DNA of 64,000 nucleotides from Ophioderma brevispina. Its lineage: Eukaryota; Echinodermata; Ophiuroidea; Amphilepidida; Ophiodermatidae. The notes beneath the pieces are model-generated. The model saw only the letters and a program-made list of their open reading frames with translations, was not told the origin of the DNA and did no database searches. Position numbers and translations under genes: made by a program. This document shows, in pieces, positions 11,279 to 22,744 of the stretch (position 1 is the first letter of the stretch; every line of letters starts with the position of its first letter). The stretch lies in assembly GCA_023653785.1 (NCBI GenBank), contig JAMKCH010041312.1, forward strand, positions 1-64,000, given 5' to 3'.

Positions 11279-14200
11279 CCCTATAATTAAACTTCTGATA
11301 AAGTGGCTCCATCATTAGAAAACAATCAGACCTTAAAATGATCAATGCACTAACCACACCTTAGTCATGTTTACTTTACTTGGCATGTATGAAGTAATAA
11401 TTTATTTAAAACTTATTAAGTAAAAGTGCTATTACTTTCAATGAAAAACCATATGTCTTCCAGTACCAACAAGGTAACAGGAAAGAAAAGGTTTTAATCA
11501 CTTATAATTAATAAACAACGTCATATAATAGTGAGTGTCAGTGATAGTGCCATACTGTAGGCCTTCCTTGACTTGCTTTGAACATCCTTCACAATCACAC
11601 TACAACGTTTACAAAAAATTCAAAAGTATTTTGGTAAAGGAAGGATATTTCCGCAGGCCAAAATTGGAGTTGCTGAAGTGGAACGAACAACATGAAACAA
11701 GGAACAAAATGATCTGTCAGTTTTACATGACCTTATCTTCACATGGACTGGAAATAATCTGATTTTCATGCTGATCACTATTTATCACGTTTTTTGATAA
11801 AAACAGTTAATGTAATCTTCTTGTTTTTTTGACCAAAATCTGGCCAAATAAAATTCTGAGTTTAAATCATGAAAATATAGACCTTTAGCTTTCATTTGGG
11901 TCACTGCATTTGAATTTTGATATCTGGGCAACTTTTGGGTGGAATGCCCTATGGCTCTGTTTTGTAATTTTAATAATTTTTTATCCAAGTCAATATCGAC
12001 AAGTATTACCCCATGTAAGAATCCCATACGAAGAATAAGGCATATTTAAATTTAAACACTAAATAAATAGACTATCGTTTTGGAACAAAGTGTTTAAATT
12101 TACTTAGAATACTCAAAGATTTCTTGACATATTGTTCAGCAAATTCAAGGCTACGTTTCCAATTTTTAAAATGAAATTAAATGACAGGTTTTTCGTCATT
12201 TTGTACTACCCAGAAATTTGGTCGATGGTCACTCTGGAAAATACTACCATTGAAGAATAGATTTTGTTGGAGAGCAACAAGGTCTTAAGTGCAATGCTGT
12301 AGTTATACATCTGTGTGCTGCCATTATATTAGGATAACTCAATTTATTATCTTTCCTCCTGTGAGTCAGTGCTCTGAAAAGGTTCTTCAGGCAACGCACC
12401 TGAAGAATCAGTCAGAGCCACTGATCAAAGGCTTGCCATAATAAAGTCAAGGCCATTTATCTGAGACAATTGGCGCGTATGTCAAGGGTTGTTCAATCAG
12501 CACGGCGTGGACTGTGATTGGTTTGAATGTGTATATGGGCGGGGCATGTTTCAACAAAAAAATATGATTCTCAAATGTCCAACATCCCCTACTTTAGTCG
12601 GGTTTTTTCGCCGCAACGTACACCATATTCACTGTAAGTAACTTTCTGTTTAATAACTTTAAATGTTCACAGATTAATTCTTTAACGGCCGATCATTTTG
12701 TTCTGCAACACCGTCACATTACATCAGGATGCGCACTTGGTCGCCTTTCTGCCCTGACTATAGTATGTTTTGAATGGAATTTCCGTCAATGGGAGTTCTA
12801 TTGCAGTTTGACCTTCTTGCACTTGCTCTTAAATTCTGCACTTTCAAAAATATTTCTTGGATAGCGCAAACAATTATCAACTACTTATTCATCGTCATAT
12901 TTTAGATAACAGACATTCAAAATCGTGACGACTCCGTGCTGTAATAAATAGTAGATCAATCAAATTAATGAACTGTAGCACATAAAGCATAATAGACGTC
13001 GTGTCTACGGGCCATAAAAAAAAATAAATAATCAATTTTTAGAACTGGTTTCTCAGTTTTGGTTTACAAAATATAAAATGTAGATGTAATAACTGTTTCT
13101 TTCTGACAACAGCACTAAAAAAGCTTTTGAATCTGTCAAAGAAGTGAGAAACTATTAATTTTTTTTCAGTCCTTTTCATGATCACCTCCAACTGTGCCAA
13201 TTTAAGCAGATCTAATGCAGTGTGGTGCTGCGCCAATTTTCAAAGCTTGTATCGCCGAGTTTCACAGACTTCTAGAGACCTGTACACAGGAGAAAGTTTT
13301 CTGCATGGTACTAAAAGGGAAGTGAGCAAGTATAGAGTTATTTCTGTCCCAAAAGCTGATTGAAGGGATCCCTGTCCTCAACATGGTAAGTCGTATACTG
13401 TTAATTATATAGTCTGATTTTTTTATTCTGTCAGTAAACGCATATATATTGTCGATGGTACGAATACATTTGGAGGGGATGTGGTTTTAATAGTAAAACT
13501 AAAAAGACGTATTAAAGCTGAAATCTCACTTTGTTCCATCAAATAGATGCTTTAAAACCCAATTTACATGAACCTTTTTGTGTCGAATATGTAAAGGCTT
13601 CATACGCAGATTCAATTGAAATATATTTTCGTACATTCTGATACACGCAATCGATTCATTTTTGGAGACAATCAAAGAAGGGATAAAGAGTCATGAACAT
13701 GGAGGCCGGGTGAACCTCTTAATCTGAGGAGGATTAGGCCACGTAAAAATTGTAGTTTGTTATGACTGACCACACTTTCAGAGTACTTCGATTTTGATTG
13801 ACAAAGACGTCAAAACATTATTTCTTCTGACCAAACAATAAATGTAACCAGTGTAAACGAGGCTTAACGTATCAGATTTTCTTATAATATGCCTTAGGGA
13901 CGAAAACACTGAAGGGAAATGCATGCAAGCACGTTGTTGATATAAAGAAGTCATAACTGTACAAAACAACAACAACATGTCATATTGAAATTTTCCTGAT
14001 GTTGGGTGTAAAAATGGTGAGGATTCTGATAGTGGAGATTCCTCCTCTTCATCGCAATAATAACGACTGAAATTTTGGGGGCAATATATATTACTTACGT
14101 ATCTTTTTTTCTTTTTCTTCAGTTTTTTCAAGTTTGATGTTTGGAATTTAGTGCATTTGATTTGCCGCCTTGGCATTTTGGCTTTGTGAGAAAAGGGACT

Positions 14201-14733
14201 TTTGGCCTTAATCTGATCTGGAATGGTCAAAACATTAGAATTCTAAAATATGAATGTCGATAGTTGAATTAGGGAAACGAATGAATCGTCGACAGAACGC
14301 CCAAAACTTTTAAATGACTGGAACAGGAATAAAACATCTTACTATAATTTAGACATGAAAGACAATCTGGATTGATTTGACCATTTCACAGCTGTTTGAC
14401 CCCATACAATGGTCTCTTATGTTTTTAGAACACTTTGAGCGTGGCGAACAATCTTGACAACTGATTTAAGTCGGGACAAAAATGCAGAGCATATTATCTC
14501 TTCTAAAATCAGCAATCCATTGTGGGAATCTTGCCATATTGCCGACAAAATGCCAGATTTGTATGTTATAGCACCCACTATCTGCCATTCTCATAAAAGA
14601 CAATGAAAAACTAGAAATTTTTAAAAAAATCATTTTATTTTTTTTAATGAAATTTGTAAAATTGCACACAGACTGTAGCTAGTGGATATTCCCATCAAGT
14701 TTGTCCAGTTTTGATTTTATTCTGGTTTTAGTC
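11279..14733. other. Intergenic DNA, no recognised gene
   Basis: AT-rich with scattered short open frames that resemble nothing I know. It contains a structured hairpin (12366-12424) and, at 12483-12580, a segment (agggttgttcaatcagcacg, tgtgattggtttg) that recurs at about 54387-54480. Confidence 0.4.
12366..12424. repeat. 59-base two-step hairpin
   Basis: The outer stem pairs tcagtgctctga (12366-12377) with tcagagccactga (12412-12424) with one bulged base. The inner stem pairs ttcttcagg (12383-12391) with cctgaagaa (12399-12407) around the loop caacgca. There are about 21 base pairs in total. It could be a structured RNA, or a fossil transposon terminus. Confidence 0.5.
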
Positions 14734-15520
14734 TTAAGGTGGGTCCCATGGGCTGGATAAGAGTGAATTAAATAGAAATGAAAAATCTTTGTTGTCAATA
14801 GATGGTATAATAAGCAACTGAAATCCAATGACCATGGACATTTGTCAAACTTTCGCATGATTCCTGATGTTTTTAGCTGTCAATAGGAAAAAAATCACAA
14901 AATAGATTGTTTTTCATATTTTTTTTTTCATTTTGAATTTTTATTTCCAAACCTAACATCATCTTTTCTATTTTCTAAGCAGATTACGAAAGCTGTGTAC
15001 TTAATAAATGATTTCCTGCTGCAGGTATCATATAAGTATTTATTATTTTTAAATTTCTCTGTATGCGTCTTGCTTGGACTTTCCCCCTTTCACCCACCGC
15101 TCCCACAATTAATAAAATTAATAAACTTTATACATTTTTGTAAAGATATGGGCATTTTAAAAAAAACCATGATTTAACATATTTTTTGGAAACAATCCAT
15201 ATCTTGAGTTAGAAAATTTTTCACCATATCCGCAGCAGGAAATATGCAAAAGGACACCAGCTGTCTCATAATCTTTTCTTAAAATAAATGGAACTAGATG
15301 TAGGTGTTGGAAATTAAAATTCAAAATGTAAAATATGAAAACATTTTGTATTTTGTGATTTTTACATATCTGACCGCTAAAATCCATCATGAATCATGCA
15401 ATTTTTAGACCAAGACATCAATTGTTTTTCCAGTTGTTTTGATTTTAACCATCTATTGACAAAAAGAATTTTTCTATTACTATTTAATCACTCTTGAGCC
15501 ATCTATGGGACCCACCTTAA
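14734..15520. mobile_element. TTAA-bounded MITE family C
   Basis: TTAAGGTGGGTCCCATGGGC at 14734 and its inverse ATGGGACCCACCTTAA ending at 15520 frame a 787-base element. The inverted similarity continues inward for roughly 100 bases on each side (sagtgatTAAATAG and ttgtcaatagatggt blocks). Internal short open frames on both strands are artefacts. This is the third distinct family in the window ending in TTAA. Confidence 0.8.
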
Positions 15521-16847
15521 TAAATGAAAACTTTCAAACAGTTTGTGATTTGAAATTTCAAAATTACAATCCTCATTCGAAAGGTTGGAACACTTTTATT
15601 GGGCCGACTTAAAATGTCCCCCCCTCACTCGTCAATCTTGAATCCAAAAATTGGTTGTCAACCCCGCAAGGACCCAAACATGAATTGTTTGGTATGGGAA
15701 GGGATGCATGGGATAGATAATGCTTCAAGCTCCCAATGCATGTTTGACATGAATTCCTTATATATCTCTTTTAGAGAATATGCAATGGTGGGTTTAAACA
15801 CAATTTGACTGGATTGTATTTGGGGCCATATGTTTGGTGTGCCAATCATATTCCTGGCAACATCTAGTGCACTTTCCACAGACAAATTTTTATCATACCA
15901 CTAAGGAGAGTCAAGATACCGCCTACCGTATATATTTTTCGTATCACGGTCAGTAGTGCGTACTCCGGTGTAAGACCATTTATTCAGGTCGGTGACCACG
16001 TACTCCGCCTTGATCCCAAGTTTCCCGAGCTGGGTATTATTAGTTTTATTCTATGCCTTGGGCATGAACATTGGTTTATAATACTTTATTTGTTTAAATA
16101 AAGAACAGACACAATAAGTTATTAATAATTTAGATGACTTATTGGTATGATAAATTTTGTTTCGGTTCAGCGTTGCTCTGATACGGGGAATTCCATCAGC
16201 TTTTGTTGTTTTTTAGTCCCATACGGTTTCAACTTCGGCTTCACCCGCATGGGGCTTCTCGCATGTATTCCCGGTATCATAGCTCACTTCATTCACCCGG
16301 TTACTAATAGTATTCAGTCCATATGTAATTAGCACTCAGCTTTGTCAGACTTTTATAAGGTTGGACCCACAATATGGAATGAGACTATATTTTCAAAACT
16401 TATTTTGCAAATTCCGGAGAAAAAAAATTCGGTCCTGCTTGCAAAGGGAAAATGCTTTGAACTGTGCATTTGTACTGTTTCTATGAATATTAATCTTATA
16501 GAAATGTGGAGGAATATCTGGAACAAACAATCTCGAGGGTCAATTGTCAAAATTTTTTCTGCAAAAGGTATGTTCGATGATAACAGTTGCAGCCTTTTGA
16601 TGAATTTTTTCATTACTGGATTGAGTCTAAAGCCTGTTTATCCCTATAAATAACCACAGAAAATTTAAACCTTCAAGCAAAATAATATATAACCTTTCAA
16701 GAAAAAAATCTTTCCTGTTTGCACGTTTTTTATTGACTCACTCTGTAGTATTTGGTCTATGCACTGAACATGGATACTGTGATAGTGTGGAGGTTTCTGA
16801 CCCTGCTTGTTGTAAACATGTGGTTTACATCACTTATCACTTGACAA
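15521..16847. other. Intergenic DNA with one Tc1/mariner-like end
   Basis: 16680-16748 (caagaaaaaaatctttcctg ... attgactcactctgtag) closely resembles the right end of the TA-flanked element at 50380-51479, so a mariner-type element terminates here; I could not identify its other end. A plus-strand open frame at 16342-16653 has no recognisable protein. Confidence 0.4.
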
Positions 16848-17168
16848 TTAAAGGGGCATTTCGTGATCCACAGCCTAGTCCCCCGACATAACTAAAAATG
16901 TTGAGATTTTTATATCATCTGAACCGTTAGCCTTTGTAATCCACTATGTGCCCAATCTTTCGTGCAAATTCAGTCGCATAATAAATTAGAAATTTTGTAT
17001 TTTCTGTCCGTAGACGGACAGAAATTACACCACGGTAGCCTATGGGCCATGGGAAACGAGCAATTGCTCATAACACAGAACCGCAAGATTGGGATCAGCT
17101 CAAATTTTGAGAATAAGCTTTTCTCAAGGATATCTAGTGACCTAAGAATAAAACAGAAGGTGCTGACA
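16848..17168. mobile_element. TTAA-bounded MITE family A, truncated copy
   Basis: It begins TTAAAGGGGCATTTCGTGAT and matches the 5177 and 42186 copies through the ctgtccgtagacggacag palindrome and the gataagcttttctcaagg-type segment, then stops after cagaaggtgctga without the right terminal repeat. Confidence 0.75.
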
Positions 17169-19799
17169 TTTCTTGGTACAGACCCTACTAACAATACATG
17201 CAAAGAGGTGTCACACAACACAATAAACCAAGAGTTTTCAATTGATATTTGTCTTAAAATAATATTGATAAATTGGTTAACAAGGTCACATTTTAAACAC
17301 ATTAATCTATCACCCTTCAGTCTAATATAGACTTATGAAGTACTTTGTAAGCCAAAATGTTTTTTACACATTAAAAGCAAAAGCAATTTCTCTATTTTGT
17401 TTCTTGTTTCAAGAGTTTAATTGTGTAAATCACCTTATGACCTTGAATTAGGTCCAGGCCAGAGGAAAAAAAACCTTTCCTGGGAACTTAAATTCTCATG
17501 TTTAAAATTTTCTGCGAAAATGATGGTCATACGGGCACTCATAACGAGGGCAACACACAAAGTCCTTACTGAATACTGACACTACAGCTTTTATTCTATA
17601 TATATTTTTTAAAATCCATGTAATCAACAAAAAACATCTTAGGGATTTTTTAAAAACATATTAAGATTGTGAGATTTTTCTTTTTCCTGATTTTTTTGGA
17701 TTTTCTGCTACCCTGGTTATTTTTCTGGGAACACTGATACCAGGATAGTGTGGATTTCACAGGCCTGATTAGGTCAAAGGTCAATCGCCTGTAAACTTGA
17801 TGTAAACTTCTAAGAAGGCCATCTATCATAAAATTTCATGATCCTAGCACCTAGGGTTTCTGAGATATCACACACAAGAGTTTAAATGTGAAATTCAACT
17901 TTTGACCCTGAAATTAGTCTAAGGTCATTCTCCTGCAAACTTGATGTTGACCTCTAAGAGGATCATCTATTAAACAAGTTTCATGATCCTAGCATCTGCT
18001 TCTTGATTATACACAATTTCTGGACACACATACTCATGTACAGACAGACTCATGTACAGACAAACACATGCACAAACACAATCATGACAATATCCTCTAG
18101 TCATTGGTAAAGGTTCAATTCCTGTTCAAGATAATAACTTTGTCCTTCTTCGGCCATTTCGAGGGAAAGTTAAGTTTATTTTTGCTTACCAGTCACTTCA
18201 AGCACATAGGAGTTTCTTAATCAGAATTTATTTTTGTTGGCAATTAGGCCAAGAAAAACAAGTTCGCCTCGACTCCTGCTCGCATAGGTGTACAAATTCA
18301 CATTTTACAAAAATACAGTCTAAAAATGCAATTAAAAAAGAAGTTCTGTGTAGCACATAATATTTTTGACTAAAAAAACATAGTGCTTAGGGTTTTGAAC
18401 TAAATGAATTGCAAAGCTGAGACAAACTTTTTCTGCCTTATTTTTCATCAATCTTCCTCCCCATTGCTGGCAAGTCCTGAAGGCACCAAACTACACTAAC
18501 CACTAACTCAGTGCCATTTTTTCAACATTGCAGAACCGTCTTCTCTGTGCAGAGTGATTGTGATGGTAAACCGAAGTTAAAATCTGTTGAATGTCGTCAG
18601 GCTACCGAACCTTTGTCTTTCACATATACAAATTTGTGACGATTCTCCAGAAGAGCACTCCAGGATTTTCACGACCAGAGTCTTATTTTAAAGACCAATG
18701 AAATGGACTGTCTTTGTGTGTTAACCAGAAGATGGTTGATATGCCAACAGTTTATTCAGGATCCAGGAAGACTTATTAAACTGTTTTTATTTTGCTTAAC
18801 AACTTCTGCATTAAGTATGATCTCATGCCTGTGCTAAACTTTGCATTTATTGCATAATTCAAATAAAACGGCCAGAATTTGCATACCATATTGTCCGTCA
18901 TAAATGCCAGGGGGCGTGAAATTTCTCCAAAAAAGAGGGTATTTTTATAGGTCATTTGTTCAGTTATATTTCCATTACAAACCATAGCCAGCACTGTCTG
19001 GGAATACCCCGGTGCTCCCGGACAAATAAGACCGATGATTGAACAAGTTCAACATCAATGGCAGCATGCACAACTGTACTAAAATAGCCAAGACCTCTGG
19101 ACTGTTCCTGGGTGTTTCTTTAGAATGGGCACGAAAACGCTTATTTTCGCTGATTACCAATAATACAAACGAACGAGCAGACGGACGCTGTTTTCGCACT
19201 TACCGAGGTCAAAGTTCCATACTAATTAAAATATTAGAACTGGGCACTACTACTGTGTTAAATACGTCACACTCTTCATAGCAACTCCATAGCAACTACG
19301 AACATGCTATAGCCCATGCTCTTTTGGAAGCCATTTTGGAAATCTGCAAAAAACACTGTGTCTGATCTCTGCGTCGGAAACTTATTGAACAAACCACATG
19401 CCTGATGATGTTCTTGGATATCTAAGGATCATTTTATATTCAAGGGTCACCTGGCGAAATCAACAAGAAAGTGCATTTTTCCATGCCGTAAGTTTTAGTT
19501 GTAATGGGCTTGGGCGGTAAACATCTAAGCGTCCACCAGTGAGCTCGCTGATTCAAGATGGATGTCCAACCTCCAACCTTTTATTACTCCAACTCTGTGG
19601 TATGGCACGATTTTGGGTACTTTTAGGAATATTTAGTTGAAAAAAATTAGGGGGCGTTTATAAGAGGGGAGCATTTATAACAGATGATATGGTATATTTT
19701 GACAACACAAGACCATTTCACTACCAGTGTCGGCCTGTCTTTACTTAGATGAGTTGCTTCTTAGTAAACAGACTCCCCAATTGTAGTTGAGGTCCCACC
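17169..19799. other. Intergenic DNA upstream of the GPCR
   Basis: 17730-18110 contains two imperfect ~150-base repeats (gtcaatcgcctgtaaacttg / gtcattctcctgcaaacttg, each followed by tttcatgatcctagca), then acagacaga-type sequence. This is a tandem family commonly seen in marine deuterostome DNA. The rest shows no gene; promoter elements for the downstream GPCR could not be identified with confidence. Confidence 0.4.
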
Positions 19800-21446
19800 A
19801 TGTCAATTGAAACACCAAGCAGTGTTTACATCTTTTACAATGTTCTTCTGCTCACGCTGGGAGGCTTTGGCAATTCTCTCATTTTGTTGGTGTTTGGTAG
19901 AACAAGCGTGAGGAAGCCTCCTACCGTGATCCTTAATTTAGCACTAGCAGTTGCCGACCTGGCCGCCTGTTTACTAGTTGCTCCATTAGACATTGCAAAT
20001 GGTGAAATTATAAAGCTCAACTTCACAAAAGGATCATACCAAGTCGCACAAAATTTGGTATGCCAGGTCAATCATGGAATGGTATACGCTATCCTGTACC
20101 TAACAAACTTGCTCCATGGTGTGATTGCCGTCAACCGCTTCTGCAGCGTATGCCGAGGTCCTGGAGGTAAGATGTCTCGACGATCTACTAAGCTGCTTAT
20201 TCTGGCCGTAACTGTCCTCGGTCTGATAATGGGATTCTGGATTGGCTGGACAACAGCTTTTATAAGCACCGAATCTCTATATCCTTGTGATTTAGTTCAC
20301 ACTATAGTGCCCCTGAAGATTACATATCTCTTATCGGTTCTTGGGACCATCATGCTGATTATCGTCCTCAACATCAAGATGGTCTATCATGTACGTCAAC
20401 AACAAAGAAAGGTTGTAGTTTTTGCAATTCACCTCCGTAACAGAAAAATAGAGTGGCAGAAAATGGCTGAAACAATAGACACCAATAAGAATAGAAGTAG
20501 TAGTTCAGTACTTCAGGAGCAGATACCAGACACTGCACCGCAACATCCAAATGATTGCCAAGGAACTTACGAAGATAACATAACGGTCAAGTCAGATACT
20601 CTTTCTTCTAGACCCGTTGAACATAACCAAGCCACACTCGATACGATGTCTTTGAATAATGATCGTGTTAATAAACTAATCTCTTCAACATCCACATTAT
20701 TAAAAAGTGCACAACGCACAGTTTCCCTCACTGATATTGACCTCTCAGGTCTTATTACCTCACAACCCATACGCTCTGAATGTCACCCATTCTCACCCAC
20801 AAACCACACAGGCACTCTACATCTTGATGCATATGCAACTTCTAAGTGCACGCCAGTAAGACGTCACTCCGAGCCGCCTACTTACCACCAAAGTCCTCAT
20901 ATTACATCACGTTCTGCAACATCAAACTCGTCCACTATGTCCCAAGCAAACCATTCCCCATTAACACAGCGAAACCATACCAGCGTGGCATCGCCACACT
21001 CAACCAGTACAAACCACTCACAACTGGAACACCAGAAACAAGGCGATGCAATATCACAACCCACGAGCGGTACAAACCGGGCACCACCAGCATGGCAAGA
21101 CCAAACCACTCCCCCATTACACCCCAAGACCAGATCAAACCAGGCATCATCATCCCAGCATGACCCAACCAATAGAGCTCCCCAACAAAACTTCCACAAG
21201 AGAACACTAAGTCGTATGACAAAGACGCTACTCACCACAACTACTGTGTTTGTTCTTTTGTGGATACCTGCCTTTATCACTTACTGTCTCCCATACAATG
21301 TCCTCTATAATAGCAACCGTTCCTTTGCATTTGTTGTGGCTGTACGAGAAACTGCAAGACTAAACCACATTATCAATCCCGTTATCTATGGGTTCATGAG
21401 CTCAAAATTCCAAGATGAATTTCGAAAGCTGTTCAATTTCAACTAA
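19800..21446 (+). CDS. Intronless class A (rhodopsin-family) GPCR, orphan
   Basis: 548 residues in one uninterrupted frame. The start at 19800 lies in cccaccatgt, a good Kozak context, eight residues before TM1. Landmarks fall at exact family spacing: N25 (GFGN, TM1), D53 (LAVAD, TM2), C88 before TM3 and C163 in loop 2 for the disulfide, N112-R113-F114 in place of DRY, a Trp-rich TM4 (W147, W150), W488-x-P490 (LLWIP for CWxP) in TM6, and N526-P-V-I-Y530 in TM7, followed by a short helix-8 tail. C88 to R113 is 25 residues, as expected. The N terminus is very short and N74-F-T is a possible glycosylation site. Loop 3 (about 197-470) is unusually long, low-complexity and Ser/Thr/Asn/His/Pro-rich with repeated NHS/NHT and TNRAP motifs. 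An NRF/NRY triplet occurs in melatonin- and Tre1/moody-type receptors, but the ligand cannot be predicted. Confidence 0.92.
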   Translation: MSIETPSSVYIFYNVLLLTLGGFGNSLILLVFGRTSVRKPPTVILNLALAVADLAACLLVAPLDIANGEIIKLNFTKGSYQVAQNLVCQVNHGMVYAILYLTNLLHGVIAVNRFCSVCRGPGGKMSRRSTKLLILAVTVLGLIMGFWIGWTTAFISTESLYPCDLVHTIVPLKITYLLSVLGTIMLIIVLNIKMVYHVRQQQRKVVVFAIHLRNRKIEWQKMAETIDTNKNRSSSSVLQEQIPDTAPQHPNDCQGTYEDNITVKSDTLSSRPVEHNQATLDTMSLNNDRVNKLISSTSTLLKSAQRTVSLTDIDLSGLITSQPIRSECHPFSPTNHTGTLHLDAYATSKCTPVRRHSEPPTYHQSPHITSRSATSNSSTMSQANHSPLTQRNHTSVASPHSTSTNHSQLEHQKQGDAISQPTSGTNRAPPAWQDQTTPPLHPKTRSNQASSSQHDPTNRAPQQNFHKRTLSRMTKTLLTTTTVFVLLWIPAFITYCLPYNVLYNSNRSFAFVVAVRETARLNHIINPVIYGFMSSKFQDEFRKLFNFN

Positions 21447-21780
21447 ATACTGTTGAACTCTTGCTTTAACAAGTACATCATGTTAACAAATGTTGATGCA
21501 TGTTATCGATACACCTTTACAATCTCAAGAGGAAGCTTGCGGGCCAGGTCCAATTAATTTAGGACCAATGGTGGTTGACCATCAATTAGCTCTGAAATGT
21601 ACAGTAAATATACCAAAACAAAACACACCATGAGATGTGTTTGATGCTCACTGGCCAAGAACAAATATAGTGGGGACTGTAGTGAACAGATTTCTGGAGT
21701 GTGCAAATCCGGATAAAATTGTGAAGTTTGGTACACATATACTTTAGACATTGATAATCAAAAAATTGATATGGACACTT
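21447..21780. other. GPCR 3' flank
   Basis: AT-rich sequence downstream of the stop; no canonical AATAAA was seen close to the gene, so the transcript end is undefined. Confidence 0.4.
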
Positions 21781-21789
21781 GCCACACCC

Positions 21790-22515
21790 ATTTCATGGCC
21801 CCCAGCTTGATGTCACGGTTACACGGGGTAAAATTTTTCACATGTTTCCGTATTGTGTTGAAACGCACACCATGATTTTTGTCTGGTTACAAGGATTCCA
21901 AAAAGGTTAGTTTATACTATCTGTGACTTTATATTTATAGGAATTATGGGGGGTAAAAACTGTAAAAATGGTAACAAGTCAATTTTGGTTTTTAACAGGG
22001 GTCAAAAATTAAAAGTTTGCTCCAAATGTTTGTAAAAAGTTGATCAAATTGTTTGGTTTTAGCTCTATAATTAAATATAGGACTAGTTTTGACTACTTAC
22101 GTGTCTGGTTATAACCAAAATGGCGAATAAAGTCAACAGCTATCAAAACTAGTGCAGCTATTGGACGTCTATTGACCTGTGACCTATTTTGTTGGTATAA
22201 CGTGAAAACTAAGCATAACAGATAAGCAAACTATTCCTTATTTCATCCTCCAAGCGAGGGAAACAATTTGCACACATATTAACTGAATCAAAGCAACTTT
22301 TTAACTTTTGACCCTGTACACATCAAAATTGACTTTTTCACCATTTTTCAGTTTTTACCTCATACTCCGAACTATAACATGGGATAGTGTAAATGAACCT
22401 TGTTGGAATCTTGTGACCAGACAAACCCCATGGTTGCTTTTTTAACAATTCAGACAATTTTAAAATTTTTGACCCCTGTATAACCCTTAAACCCAGCTGG
22501 GGGCCATTAAGGGGG
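21790..22515. mobile_element. Long inverted-repeat (foldback) element
   Basis: Arms of ~135 bases at about 21880-22016 and 22296-22425 are inverted copies: gtctggttacaaggattcca pairs with tggaatcttgtgaccagaca, and aaaactgtaaaaatggtaac pairs with the ccatttttcagttttt block. The outer ends tggcccccagct (21797) and agctgggggcca (22496) extend the pairing. No transposase is seen. Confidence 0.7.
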
Positions 22516-22744
22516 TTGGCAAGTCCTTCCATCAATTTTATGGATTATCACTGCCTAAGGTACTTGTTTGCAAAAATTCACAATTTTTAAAAAAAAAAAA
22601 ACCCCACCCCCACACCCCTCTTACACTACGTCCCCCCCTTCTATAGAATTGGTGCTAGTCAATCTTAACATTGGGCGACAGATTGCTTAGTAGATGAGTC
22701 CCACGATGGAACTGTGTTTTTGGCATTTTCTGACCTTACAATGC

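Noticed and set aside
18100..18135. B-box-like ggttcaattcc
   Set aside because: No matching A box at tRNA spacing upstream.
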